In this document: positions 8,505 to 17,000 of the stretch, in pieces
Numbering within the stretch: position 1 is the stretch's first letter
Layout of the letters: each line of letters starts with the position of its first letter
Origin: JACVRW01 sp963811055
GTDB lineage: Bacteria; Actinomycetota; Thermoleophilia; Solirubrobacterales; Thermoleophilaceae
Direction: 5' to 3'
DNA: 64,000 bases
Assembly (NCBI GenBank): GCA_963811055.1
Contig: CAWEPQ010000020.1
Location: 62,001 to 126,000 of the forward strand
The notes under the pieces: model-generated
Told to the model about the DNA's origin: nothing
Seen by the model: only the letters and a program-made list of their open reading frames with translations
Databases searched by the model: none
Translations under genes and position numbers: made by a program

Positions 8505-8881
8505 GCCCGCTTGCGCTTCACCACCACCAGCCGCGTGCGCATGCCCTTCGCCTCGTGGCCCTCGAGTGAGCAGAAGACCACGTAGTGGCCGGAGCGGCGG
8601 ACGCGCACGCGCAGCGTGTCGCCGTCGCCGGGGCTGACCTCGGGGAGCGTCGCGAGCACGCGCCCGTCGCGGTTGCGGAGCGCCAGGTCGTGGCCGTCCT
8701 CGCCGTAGTTGTGCACGTTGAAGCGGAGGACTCCCGTGGGCACGCGGGTCCGGTAGAGCGACACGCGCCACTCGCGCTCGCTCACGCCCACCGAGGTGGC
8801 TCGCGGCTGGGAGCCGAGCGCGGCCGCGGCGGGCACCCCCACGGCCAGGGCCAGCCCCACGAGGAGTGCGGCGCGCCTCAC
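8501..8881 (-). CDS. Secreted cupredoxin (type-1 copper protein)
   Basis: This 126-residue protein has a signal peptide (about 1-22) and a single small beta domain. Type-1 copper ligands are visible: H64 (EDGHDL), and C104, H109 and M114 in the motif FCSLEGHEAKGM. It would carry electrons or bind copper outside the membrane. The GTG start overlaps the DUF1501 stop as GTGA, so it is translationally coupled as the third gene of a DUF1800-DUF1501-cupredoxin operon. Confidence 0.85.
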   Translation of the reverse strand: MRRAALLVGLALAVGVPAAAALGSQPRATSVGVSEREWRVSLYRTRVPTGVLRFNVHNYGEDGHDLALRNRDGRVLATLPEVSPGDGDTLRVRVRRSGHYVVFCSLEGHEAKGMRTRLVVVKRKRA

Positions 8882-10221
8882 CTCAGCAGCTGGACGCGGC
8901 CCAGCCGGCGCGCGTTCGGGATCACCGAGGAGGCGTCGGCTCCCAGCTGCTGTTCCAGGAGGCTCGCGTAGACGCGCCTGAAGTCGATCGTGACCTTGAG
9001 GTTGTCGCTACGGTCGAGCTGCCACAGGCTCGGGTAGTCGCTGTGGACCCCCGGCCGGGCCCGGTCGCCCTGCACCCAAGCGATGCCGCCGGCGCCGTGG
9101 TCGGTGCCCGAGCCGTTCTCCTCGGGGCGGCGGCCGAACTCGGACCAGACGAGCGTGACCGTCCGTCCCGACACCCCGCGCGCCTCGAGGTCGGCCTGGA
9201 ACGCGGACAGGCACTCGCTCACCTCCGCGAGCGAGCCTGTCAATGACTTCTGCTCGTCGTGGGTGTCGAAGTCGCCGTCGGCCTCCACGTGCGCCACGCG
9301 GATGCCCAGCGGCTTGGAGATCATCGCCGCGAGGTAGCGCAGCCGGCGCCCGAAGTCGCTCTCGGCCGGGTAGGGAATCGAGGAGGCCAGCGGGTCGCGG
9401 CCGTCGTGCTCCGCGTACGGGGCGAGCCTGTCGGCCACGCCCTTCGCGAGACGAACGGCGTCGCGGGCGTGCGCGAGCGCCTTGCTGCCCGCGGGCCCGT
9501 GCCCGAGGCTCGTGTAGCTCTTCATCGCCTCGTCGTAGGGCTCGCCCCACACGTCGCGGATCCAGAAGCCGGCGTCGCCCGGCGACGCCACCGCCGCCAC
9601 CGGCGCACGCGCCGAGCGCATCACGGGCGAGAGGCCGTAGCCCATCGAGATGCCCTGCAGCGGGTTGTCCCTGTTGCCGGCGCGGTCGAGCCAGCGGCCG
9701 AGCCACCCCGGCGCCGAGCGCTCGGTGATCAGCCCCGTCTCCCAGAAGTGGCGCGAGTGGAAGTGGGAGAGGTCGGGGTCGGGGTAGTCGATGCCGGGGA
9801 GGAAGCCGATCTTCCCGCGCTCGAACATCCCCCTCACACCGCCGCCCACGCCGCGCGACAGCGACGGGTGCAATCCGAGCCCGGAGCCGCCGGCCAGCGG
9901 CGCGCTCTCCACCTTCAGATCGCGGTGCAAATCCGCGTAGCGGCCGTAGTCGTGCAGCGGCACCAGCGTGTCGAGCAAGTCCAGGCCGCCGGGCAGGAAC
10001 ACTGACACGAGCACGGGGGCGTTGGGCGCGGCCGCGGCGTCCGCGGCGGCCGCCTCGAACACGCGCGAGACCGGCAGCGCCTGGGCGGCGTAGAGCGTGA
10101 GCCCGGCGCCGAGCCCGCCCACCAGCACCTGGCGGCGGGTGAGCGGAGCCCCGCCGAGGAAGTCCCGGCGCCCCGCCTCGGAGGAGCGGTGAAAGTCGTC
10201 GCAGGCGTTGTGGCGCGGCAT
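8878..10221 (-). CDS. DUF1501 family exported protein
   Basis: The 447-residue DUF1501 protein starts at ATG 10221. An N-terminal Tat-like signal is seen (TRRQVLVGGLGAGLTLYAAQ, residues about 28-47). DUF1501 belongs to the alkaline phosphatase/sulfatase-like superfamily; segments such as FLPGGLDLLDTL, HFHSRHFWETG, DTHDEQ and WSEFGRRPEENGSGTDHG are family-typical. Function is unknown, and it is almost always paired with DUF1800. The start overlaps the DUF1800 stop (TGATG) and its stop overlaps the cupredoxin start, so all three are coupled. A much longer open frame upstream is only the antisense-like extension over DUF1800. Confidence 0.88.
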   Translation of the reverse strand: MPRHNACDDFHRSSEAGRRDFLGGAPLTRRQVLVGGLGAGLTLYAAQALPVSRVFEAAAADAAAAPNAPVLVSVFLPGGLDLLDTLVPLHDYGRYADLHRDLKVESAPLAGGSGLGLHPSLSRGVGGGVRGMFERGKIGFLPGIDYPDPDLSHFHSRHFWETGLITERSAPGWLGRWLDRAGNRDNPLQGISMGYGLSPVMRSARAPVAAVASPGDAGFWIRDVWGEPYDEAMKSYTSLGHGPAGSKALAHARDAVRLAKGVADRLAPYAEHDGRDPLASSIPYPAESDFGRRLRYLAAMISKPLGIRVAHVEADGDFDTHDEQKSLTGSLAEVSECLSAFQADLEARGVSGRTVTLVWSEFGRRPEENGSGTDHGAGGIAWVQGDRARPGVHSDYPSLWQLDRSDNLKVTIDFRRVYASLLEQQLGADASSVIPNARRLGRVQLLR

Positions 10222-11606
10222 CAGTGGACGTGGGCGTCGGGGCCGGAGAGGAGGAGCTGGCGGAGCACCCGCTGGCACATGTCGGCGCGCTCCTGCTTGT
10301 CCTGGCGCCAGTCGCCGTCCTTGAGCTTGCGCTCGGTGAGCAGGCGGCGGGCCACGCGCAGGAGCTCGGCGTCGGTGCGCGGGGAGGTCCACGGGTTGCC
10401 CACGGCGCGCTCCGCGCGGGCGACCGCCCGGCGCGGCGACAGGCCCTTGGGAGTGGAGCCGTCCTTCACGCGCAGGCGCGGGGTGTCGAGCAGGTAGTTG
10501 GCCACGTCGAAGCGCACGCGCATCGAGTTCGAGGAGAGCCAGGAGGCGCCCCAGTCCCAGCCGGCGACCGAGGGCGGGTGGAACGGGTACTGGCCCATGC
10601 TCTCCAGCAGCCACGCCCAGCTGTCGCGGTCGATGCCCTGGCCCGCGCTCCGCAGGGTCCCGGCGAGGTACACCACCGGCGACTTGATCATCGCGGGGGC
10701 GTCGAGCTTCCGGTAGAGCGCCGGGTGGGCGAGGATGCGCGCCACAACCGGCTTGATCCGGTGGCCCGAGCGCCGGTACACGTGCGCGAGCTCGCGGCGC
10801 GTGCCGCCCGAGATCGGGGTGCCCACGAAGTAGTCCCAGAGCTTCTCCACCAGGAACGGCGCGTGCGCGGGGTGGTTGACGCAGAGGCGCAGGACGTCCT
10901 GCCAGTCGTGGTGACCGCGGTGGCCGAAGATGTGCTTGACGCCAGCGTCGTGCGCCTCCTTCTCGTAGTAGCAGCGCGGCGGGCCGTTCTCGCGCCAGTC
11001 CACGCGAAAGCCGGTGAGGGCCCGCGCCGCCTGGCGGATGTCGCGCTCCGCGTACCCGCCCCCAAGCGTGAACAGCTCCATGAGCTCGCGGGCGTAGTTC
11101 TCGTTCGGCGCCTCCTTGTCGGAGTCGGCCAGGGAGAGGAACAGGAGCATCGCCGGGTCGCTCGTGACCGAGCGCAGCAGCGCCGGGAAGGTCCCCATCG
11201 CGTGCCGTCGCAGCATCTGGTTCTGGGCGAGCATCAGCGGCGTGTCCTGATCGGACGTGGCGAAGTGGTCGTGCCAGAAGAGCGTGAGCTTCTCCTGCAG
11301 CGGCCGCCGTGACCGAACCATCCGGTCGAGCCACCAGAGCACGTCGTGGCCCCACTCGTTCTTGGGGTCGAGCCCGTGGCCGTCGATGCGCGGCGCCTTG
11401 AGGTGAGGGGCGGGGGAGGGCCCGCCGTTAAGGACCCAGCGGATCGTGCGGGCCTTGCCGCGGCGCGCCCAGTAGTGGGCCTCGCGCGGCGTGGCGCCGA
11501 ACCCGGCGCGCCAGAACAGCCGCTGGACATGCGCCTGAGACCAACCGCGCCGGCGGTGGCGGCGCGGACGGCGGCGTGCGTCCGTGGCGGTGATCTGGGC
11601 GGCCAT
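10221..11606 (-). CDS. DUF1800 family protein
   Basis: The 461-residue protein starts at ATG 11606, chosen because GAGGGAAG lies 6 bases upstream and the DUF1800 homology begins shortly after (HVQRLFWRAGFGATP). Family features include LTLFWHDHF, NENYARELMELFTLG, ARALTGF and PPSVAGWDWG. DUF1800 proteins are uncharacterised, co-occur with DUF1501 and are presumed to act in the envelope. The N-terminal 25 residues are Arg-rich (RRRPRRHRRRGW) and show no hydrophobic signal core, so export is uncertain. First gene of the operon. Confidence 0.88.
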   Translation of the reverse strand: MAAQITATDARRRPRRHRRRGWSQAHVQRLFWRAGFGATPREAHYWARRGKARTIRWVLNGGPSPAPHLKAPRIDGHGLDPKNEWGHDVLWWLDRMVRSRRPLQEKLTLFWHDHFATSDQDTPLMLAQNQMLRRHAMGTFPALLRSVTSDPAMLLFLSLADSDKEAPNENYARELMELFTLGGGYAERDIRQAARALTGFRVDWRENGPPRCYYEKEAHDAGVKHIFGHRGHHDWQDVLRLCVNHPAHAPFLVEKLWDYFVGTPISGGTRRELAHVYRRSGHRIKPVVARILAHPALYRKLDAPAMIKSPVVYLAGTLRSAGQGIDRDSWAWLLESMGQYPFHPPSVAGWDWGASWLSSNSMRVRFDVANYLLDTPRLRVKDGSTPKGLSPRRAVARAERAVGNPWTSPRTDAELLRVARRLLTERKLKDGDWRQDKQERADMCQRVLRQLLLSGPDAHVH

Positions 11607-11819
11607 CGATGACTTCCCTCGGCGCGGGACGGCGGCGACGTAAGTGCCCGCCCCGACAAGACGGCAGATGTTGACCCGCGGATCCGGCTTCTCCGCCCGC
11701 TGCGCGCGATGCGTGCGGGTCGGCCGGCAAAGCCCGTGCGCTTTCCGTGCGCGCACATCACTCGAAAGGGCGATTTGTGTCCAGAGGCCCGCGGTCCGGC
11801 CTTGCGAGACTGCCGGGCC

Positions 11820-12665
11820 GTGCTCGCCATCGCACTCGCCCTCGGCTCGTCCGCCTGTTACGGCGTGTCGAACTTCATCGGGCCCCAGCTCGCCCGGCGC
11901 CACACGATCGTCACGATCCTGGTGGTCTCCCAGGTGGCCGCGCTGATCTGCTGCGTCGTGTACCTGGCGGCTGACAGGGTTGCGCCACTGCCCGCCGGCA
12001 GCATGCTGCTGGCGCTGCTGGCGGGAGTGGGCAACGGCGCCGGTCTGATCGGCTTCTACAAGGCGGCCGAGCTGGGGCCGCTGTCGATCGTCGCGCCGAT
12101 CGGGGCCACCGGGGCGATCGTTCCGGTGGCCTACGGGCTGGCCACGGGCGACACGCTCAAGGCCACCCAGGTGGCCGGGGTGGTGCTGGCCATGAGCGGC
12201 GCCGCGCTGGCCGCTCGCGCGGATCCCCAGGGGGAGCGGTCCCAGGCGCGCTACCCCGATCCGCGCGCAAGCGTGATCTGGGCGCTCGGATCGGCGGTGG
12301 CCTTCGGTGTCTTCCTCACCGCCCTCCCGAAGGCGTCAGTGGACGGGCGTGCGTGGGCGCTGTTCGACGCGCGGCTGGCGCTGCTCGTCCTGCTCCTGCT
12401 TTGGGCGGGCCGCCGCATCGGGGGCCTCAGGGCCTCGTGGGACCTCCCACTGATGGCTGTGCCCGGGCTGTTGCTCGTGGCCGGCACGGTGCTCTACACG
12501 GTGGCGGCAGACCACGGCCAGCTCTCGCTCGTGTCCGTGGTCGGATCCCTGTTCCCGGTGGTGACCGTGGGCCTCGGCGTGGTCCTGCTCGGCGAGCGCC
12601 TCTCGCGCGCCCAGGCGATCGGCGTGACGGCCGCGATGGCCGGCGTGGTGCTGATCGCGCTCTGA
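11820..12665 (+). CDS. DMT-superfamily (EamA-type) transporter
   Basis: About 281 residues form ten hydrophobic segments arranged as two repeated EamA halves (first half starts ALALGSSACYGVSNF, second SVIWALGSAVAFGVF). The frame is open back to ATG 11709, but the extra 37 residues are charged and unlike the family N-terminus, so GTG 11820 is preferred. The repeat-end motif GVVLLGERLSRAQAIG is typical. Substrate is unknown (metabolite or amino-acid efflux is common). It ends 7 bases from the stop of the convergent quinone-oxidoreductase gene. Confidence 0.8.
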   Translation: MLAIALALGSSACYGVSNFIGPQLARRHTIVTILVVSQVAALICCVVYLAADRVAPLPAGSMLLALLAGVGNGAGLIGFYKAAELGPLSIVAPIGATGAIVPVAYGLATGDTLKATQVAGVVLAMSGAALAARADPQGERSQARYPDPRASVIWALGSAVAFGVFLTALPKASVDGRAWALFDARLALLVLLLLWAGRRIGGLRASWDLPLMAVPGLLLVAGTVLYTVAADHGQLSLVSVVGSLFPVVTVGLGVVLLGERLSRAQAIGVTAAMAGVVLIAL

Positions 12666-12672
12666 GCGGCGC

Positions 12673-13665
12673 TCAGTCCTCGCGCACCTGGAGCACGACC
12701 TTGCCGGTCGCGCCACGCGAGTCGATCAGCTCGAGCGCCTCGGCGGCGCGCTCGAGCGGGAAGCTGGCGCCCACGATCGGGCGCACGACGCCTTGGTCTA
12801 TGAGCCGCGCCAGCTCCTCGCCGATCTCCTGGTTCAGGTTCGGCTTGCTCATCACGAACGCTCCCCAGCCGGCGCCCACCACCTCGGTGTTGTTGAGGAG
12901 CAGCCGGTTGACCTTGACCTCGGGGATCGACCCGCCGGTGAATCCGACCACCACCACGCGGCCGCCCTCGCGCAGGGAGCGCAGGCTGTCGGTGAAGCGA
13001 TCGCCGCCCACCGGGTCGAGCACCACGTCCACGCCGCCGCCCGAGAGCTCCTTGGCCTCGTCCTTCCAGGGGCCGTCCGAGCGCACCACCTCGTCGGCCC
13101 CGGCGTCGCGGGCCACGGCCTCCTTGTCGTCGCTCGACACCACCGCGATGGTGCGGGCGCCGAGGCCCTTGGCCACCTGTATCGAGGCGGTGCCGACTCC
13201 GCCGGCGGCGCCGTGCACGAGCACGGTCTCGCCCTCTGACAGCCGGCCGCGGATCGCGAGCGAGAACCAGGCGGTGTGGTAGTTGAGGATCAGGCTCGCG
13301 CCCTGGGCGTAGTCGAGCTTGTCCGACAGCGGGAAGGTGAGGAACTCGGGCGCCGCGGCCACCTCGGCGAAGCCTCCGAGCATGCAGCAGGCGGCCACGC
13401 GGTCGCCCGCCTTCACGGCGGCGCCGTCCGGCGCGGTTCGCACCACGCCGGCCACCTCGCTGCCGGGCACGAATGGGAGCGGCGGCTTGAGCTGGTACTC
13501 GCCGCGCGTCTGCAGCACCTCCGGGAACGACACGCCGGCGGCATGCACGTCGATCACCACCGCACCGTCGGGCGAGAGCATGTGGGTGGACCCGGGGTCC
13601 GGCAGGTCCACGAGGCTGAGCGCCTCGGCCGGCCCGGTGAGGTCCACGATCTGGAGGGCGCGCAC
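12673..13665 (-). CDS. NADPH:quinone oxidoreductase-like MDR protein
   Basis: The 330-residue protein belongs to the medium-chain dehydrogenase/reductase superfamily, quinone-reductase branch. It has an N-terminal GroES-like domain (PFVPGSEVAGVV) and a Rossmann domain with HGAAGGVGTASIQVAK and DVVLDPVGGD. Catalytic-zinc Cys/His residues are not evident, as expected for zeta-crystallin-type NADPH quinone or enone reductases. The start is GTG 13665; the frame stays open much further upstream but only over the MFS gene. It follows the MFS gene by 26 bases on the same strand and is probably co-transcribed. Confidence 0.88.
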   Translation of the reverse strand: MRALQIVDLTGPAEALSLVDLPDPGSTHMLSPDGAVVIDVHAAGVSFPEVLQTRGEYQLKPPLPFVPGSEVAGVVRTAPDGAAVKAGDRVAACCMLGGFAEVAAAPEFLTFPLSDKLDYAQGASLILNYHTAWFSLAIRGRLSEGETVLVHGAAGGVGTASIQVAKGLGARTIAVVSSDDKEAVARDAGADEVVRSDGPWKDEAKELSGGGVDVVLDPVGGDRFTDSLRSLREGGRVVVVGFTGGSIPEVKVNRLLLNNTEVVGAGWGAFVMSKPNLNQEIGEELARLIDQGVVRPIVGASFPLERAAEALELIDSRGATGKVVLQVRED

Positions 13666-13691
13666 GGCGCGGGAGGGTAACTGCTTCCGTG

Positions 13692-15134
13692 CTAACTGCT
13701 CGGGGCGGTGGCCGGCTCGGCGGCGGGCGCCGCCCCGCGGTCCACCTCGCGCGGCACGACGAGCGCCGCCGCCACCGCGAGCACGCCGCCGGCCGCCGAG
13801 ATCACGAACGCGGCCACGAAAGCGCCCTCGCTGGGACTCGAGCTGCCGGCCATCACGCTGCCCGTGAGCACCGCGGTGGCCACGGCCGCGCCGAAAGCGC
13901 CGCCGACCGTTCGGGTGACCGTGTTGATACCTGTGGCGATACCCACCTCCTGCTGCGGCACGGCCGCCACGATCAGGTTGGCCATCGACGCCATCGCGAA
14001 TGAGATCCCCGCGCCCAGGAGCGCGCTCGACACGACGAAGTTCCACGCATGGCCGTGCTCGAAGGCGAGCCAGAGGAACGCCGCCGAGGCCATGCCGGCG
14101 CCGCCGGCAAGCGTGGCCCGGAACCCCACCACCACGCCGAGCCGGCCCGCCAGGGGCCCGGCCAGAAGCTGGGCCACCGCGGCCGGAGTGAGGATCAGGC
14201 CGGCCTGGGTGATGGAGAAGCCGAACCCGTAGCCGGTGCTCTCGGGCGCCTGCGCGAACTGAGGGATCAGCAGGAAGCTCGAGAACATCGCGAAGCCCAC
14301 CAGGAGGCCGGTGAGGTTCGTGGCGGCCACGGCGCGCCCGCGCAGCACACGCAGCTCGATGAGCGGCTGGTCGACCGTTGCCTCGACCTTGAGCCAGATC
14401 CCCAGCACCGCCACTCCGCCCACGAGGAGCCCGAGTGTCTGTGGAGCGCCCCAGCCCCAGTCGTTGGCCTCCGTCACGCCGAGCAGCAGCGCAACGAGGC
14501 CCGCCGAGAGCAGCGCCGCGCCCGCGAGGTCCAGGCGCGTGTCGGGCACCGGCGGGGAGGGCGGCACGAGCAGGCGGGAGGCGAGCGCCGCTGGAAAGGC
14601 GATCACGCAGCCGATCCAGAAGAGCCAGGACACGTCCAGGTTCTCGACGATCACCCCGGCCAGGGGCAGCCCGATCCCCGCCCCTATCCCGAACATCGCG
14701 CTCAGCAGGCCGATCGCGCCCGGCACGCGCTCGCGCGGGAAGGTGTCGCGGATGATCCCGAACGCCAGCGGGAACACGCCGCCGGCCACCCCCTGCACCA
14801 CGCGCCCCAGGATCAGCAGCTCGATGGACGGCGCCAGGGCGCACATCACCGAGCCCACCGAGAACACCAGCATCGTGAGCGTGAGCACGCGGCCCTTGCC
14901 GTAGAGGTCCCCGAGCTTGCCGATCAGCGGCGTGGACACCGAGGCGGACAGGAGGAACCCGGTGAGGATCCAGGAGGTGGCGGAGGCGCTGGCGTCCAGC
15001 TCCCTGCCGATCTCGGGCAGCGCCGGCAGCACCAGCGTCTGCGAGAGGGCGAACGCCACCCCCGCGAGGAGCAGCACGAGGAGTACCCCGTTCGTCTGGT
15101 CCCTCGGCCCCGATCGGGTGTCGTCCGGTGGCAT
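13692..15134 (-). CDS. MFS transporter, DHA2 (14-TM) drug-efflux type
   Basis: The 480-residue protein has about 14 hydrophobic segments and MFS signatures such as GKLGDLYGKGRVL (loop 2-3) and GRVVQGVAGGVFPLAFG. It resembles EmrB/QacA-type proton-driven exporters of drugs or metabolites in the inner membrane. A TAGCTT hexamer lies 6 bases before ATG 15134 (complement of 15141-15146). It heads a two-gene unit with the quinone reductase, a combination that suits export and detoxification of redox-active compounds; that link is inference. Confidence 0.9.
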   Translation of the reverse strand: MPPDDTRSGPRDQTNGVLLVLLLAGVAFALSQTLVLPALPEIGRELDASASATSWILTGFLLSASVSTPLIGKLGDLYGKGRVLTLTMLVFSVGSVMCALAPSIELLILGRVVQGVAGGVFPLAFGIIRDTFPRERVPGAIGLLSAMFGIGAGIGLPLAGVIVENLDVSWLFWIGCVIAFPAALASRLLVPPSPPVPDTRLDLAGAALLSAGLVALLLGVTEANDWGWGAPQTLGLLVGGVAVLGIWLKVEATVDQPLIELRVLRGRAVAATNLTGLLVGFAMFSSFLLIPQFAQAPESTGYGFGFSITQAGLILTPAAVAQLLAGPLAGRLGVVVGFRATLAGGAGMASAAFLWLAFEHGHAWNFVVSSALLGAGISFAMASMANLIVAAVPQQEVGIATGINTVTRTVGGAFGAAVATAVLTGSVMAGSSSPSEGAFVAAFVISAAGGVLAVAAALVVPREVDRGAAPAAEPATAPSS

Positions 15135-15140
15135 CGCCCG

Positions 15141-15146
15141 AAGCTA
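15141..15146 (-). promoter_or_regulatory. Candidate -10 element (TAGCTT) of the DHA2 transporter gene
   Basis: On the minus strand TAGCTT is followed by CGGGCG and then the ATG, leaving no room for a ribosome-binding site; this fits a leaderless transcript. Confidence 0.45.
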
Positions 15147-15189
15147 GCAGCGGCCGGGAGCCCCTCCCGCGCCTGCGATCCTGGGACGG

Positions 15190-16116
15190 GTGAGCGCGCG
15201 CGCCTGGGTCTTCTTCGCCTCGGTCTCGTTCCTCTGGGGCATTCCGTACCTGTTCATCAAGATCGCCGTGGACGACGGGGTGCCGCCCGCGTTCCTGGCC
15301 TGGGTGCGCGTGCTCATGGCGGCGCTGATCCTGCTCACGCTCGCGTGGCGGCGCGGCATGCTCGGCAGCCTCCGCGGCCGCTGGCGCTGGATCGCCGTCT
15401 ACGCCCTGGTGGAGATCTGCGTTCCCTTCCCGCTGATCGCCGCGGGCGAGCAGAGCGTCTCGTCGTCGCTGGCCGCGATCCTGATCGCCGCCGTGCCGCT
15501 GCTGGTGGCCCTGCTGGCGATTCGCTTCGATGACGGCGAGCGCGCGACGGGGCGCCGCCTCTTGGGACTGCTCGTGGGCTTCGCCGGTGTGGTGGCCCTG
15601 GTCGGTCTCGACGTGGCCGGCCGCACCGAGGAGCTGATCGGCGCCGGCGCGATCCTCGTGGCCGCCGTCGGCTACGCGGCCGGGCCGATGGTCCAGAAGC
15701 GGAAGCTGGTGGATCTCGAGCCGATCGCCATGATGGGCGCGGCCACCGGCGTGGCGGCGCTGGTGCTCACTCCCGCGGCGCTGATCGCCCCGCCGGAGTC
15801 CACGCCGCCGGCGGAGGCCATCGCCGCCCTGGTCGTGCTCGGGGTGTTCTGCACCGCCGCCGCGTTCGTCTTCTACGGGTCGCTCGTGGCGGAGGTGGGG
15901 CCGGGGCGCGCCACGGTGATCACCTACGTCGCGCCGGTGGTCGCGGTAGGACTTGGCGTGGCCGTGCTCGGGGAGCGGCCGGGGGCGGGCGCCGTGGCCG
16001 GACTGCTCCTGATCATCGCCGGGTCGTGGCTCTCGACCGACGGGCGCCTGCCGCCGGGGCTGGCCCAGCGGTTGGCGCGGCTGCGGGGCGCCCGGCCGGC
16101 GCCCGAGCGGGCGTGA
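15190..16116 (+). CDS. DMT-superfamily (EamA-type) transporter
   Basis: The 308-residue protein starts at GTG 15190 and shows ten hydrophobic segments in two EamA repeats (first begins FFASVSFLWGIPYLFIK, second ends VAVLGERPGAGAVAGLLLIIAG). It is an inner-membrane metabolite exporter or permease of unknown substrate. Its stop overlaps the next gene's ATG as TGATG, so the two are translationally coupled. It is a distinct subgroup from the EamA proteins at 11820 and 62344. Confidence 0.85.
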   Translation: MSARAWVFFASVSFLWGIPYLFIKIAVDDGVPPAFLAWVRVLMAALILLTLAWRRGMLGSLRGRWRWIAVYALVEICVPFPLIAAGEQSVSSSLAAILIAAVPLLVALLAIRFDDGERATGRRLLGLLVGFAGVVALVGLDVAGRTEELIGAGAILVAAVGYAAGPMVQKRKLVDLEPIAMMGAATGVAALVLTPAALIAPPESTPPAEAIAALVVLGVFCTAAAFVFYGSLVAEVGPGRATVITYVAPVVAVGLGVAVLGERPGAGAVAGLLLIIAGSWLSTDGRLPPGLAQRLARLRGARPAPERA

Positions 16117-16664
16117 TGCGGCTGGGCATTGCTCATCATTTCGGCTGGGCGGTGGCTGTCACGGCCGCCGCCGACCACCGGGTTGTGGACCGCCGGCGGG
16201 TCGAGCTGGTCGAGCCCGGCCTGCCGAGCGCGCCGATCCACAACCGCGAGAGCAGCCTGCTTGACGACGCCGCCGCCTCGGCGCTGGTCGAGCAGGTGCG
16301 AGGGTCGGCCACGCGGATGGCGTCGGCTTCACTCGACCGGCTCGCCGCCGACTTGGCTGAACCGATCGTGTCGATGTCGCTGCGCCGCTGGCCACCTGAC
16401 TTCCCGGCGGACATCGCCGTCCAGCGCCGTGCGCCCTATGAGAGCCAGGCCGACTCCGTGATGTACCGCCAGGTGCTGGCCGAGCTCGCACACGTGCGCG
16501 GCTGGGCCGTCCATCTCTATGACGCCAAGGATGTAGAGGGTCAGGCCGCTGCCGCGCTCGGCGAGCGGGCCGAAGCAGTGCTCAGTGGTCCACGGGCGAC
16601 GCTTGGGCCGCCCTGGGCCAAGGACCACCGCATGGCGCTCGCAGCGACGATCATGGCCGGCTAG
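16116..16664 (+). CDS. Conserved protein of unknown function
   Basis: The 182-residue protein starts at ATG 16116, fused by TGATG to the DMT transporter stop. It opens with a short beta-strand-like segment (RLGIAHHFGWAVAVTAA), then a probable strand VVDRRRVELVEPGLP, a long helix (ALVEQVRGSATRMASASLDRL), and a conserved-looking C-terminus (YRQVLAELAHVRGWAVHLYDAK, ending GPPWAKDHRMALAATIMAG). The alternation resembles an RNase H-like or alpha/beta fold, but I cannot name a family. No signal peptide or TM segment. It shares a CTAG with the opposite small ORF at 16661-16664. Confidence 0.7.
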   Translation: MRLGIAHHFGWAVAVTAAADHRVVDRRRVELVEPGLPSAPIHNRESSLLDDAAASALVEQVRGSATRMASASLDRLAADLAEPIVSMSLRRWPPDFPADIAVQRRAPYESQADSVMYRQVLAELAHVRGWAVHLYDAKDVEGQAAAALGERAEAVLSGPRATLGPPWAKDHRMALAATIMAG

Positions 16665-16876
16665 TTCAGTCGCGCGCGCACGTGATCGAGGCGCCGGCGC
16701 GCGTACGTGAGGGCGCGCTCCTCGAACGGCAGGCAGAGCCGCAGCTCGGCCGTGGTAAGCGCGTGGTCGAGCCTGCCGTCGCGCAGCCAGAGCGGTTCGA
16801 GCTCGTCGATCAGCAGGCCGCAGGTCTCGTGCGAGCAGCGCCAGGCGAGCGGAGGGCGCAGCTCGCGCGCGTCCAC
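16661..16876 (-). CDS. Small hypothetical protein, possibly the 3' part of a frameshifted gene
   Basis: The 71-codon frame starts at GTG 16876 and encodes a helical protein (LAWRCSHETCGLLIDELE, then EERALTYARRRLDHVRAR) with two Cys. Without a start-codon constraint the same frame remains open upstream as G-S-G-G-T-I before Val-Asp-Ala-Arg. An overlapping frame (16810-16990) starts at a better-placed ATG after GAGAGGGGACC and encodes a plausible N-terminus (LEPMPFALHATSADPTHAEL). One base inserted or lost near 16885-16900 would join them into one protein of about 109 residues. Which reading is right cannot be settled here. Confidence 0.35.
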   Translation of the reverse strand: MDARELRPPLAWRCSHETCGLLIDELEPLWLRDGRLDHALTTAELRLCLPFEERALTYARRRLDHVRARLN

Positions 16877-16990
16877 GATCGTCCCACCGGATCCGCGGGG
16901 GCGAAGGCGCAGGCCAGGGAGAGCGCGAGCTCCGCGTGCGTGGGGTCGGCGCTTGTGGCGTGCAGTGCGAATGGCATCGGCTCGAGCATT
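16810..16990 (-). CDS. Small hypothetical ORF overlapping the preceding one (possible 5' part of the same gene)
   Basis: Starting at ATG 16990, preceded by GAGAGGGGACC, this frame runs about 59 codons. Its first 37 residues look like a normal protein N-terminus (ELALSLACAFAPADP), whereas the remainder is Arg/Ser/Pro-rich and looks like an out-of-frame reading of the neighbouring ORF. I therefore favour a single frameshifted gene over two overlapping genes, at low confidence. Confidence 0.25.
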
Positions 16991-17000
16991 CGGTCCCCTC

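Noticed and set aside
8878..11355. One 825-residue protein including DUF1501
   Set aside because: The part upstream of ATG 10221 is a shadow of the DUF1800 gene. TGATG coupling and a Tat-like signal support the shorter start.
12673..14844. One 723-residue protein spanning the quinone reductase and part of the MFS region
   Set aside because: Upstream of GTG 13665 the frame is out of phase with the real MFS gene and is Arg/Gly-rich. The reductase family starts at the GTG.
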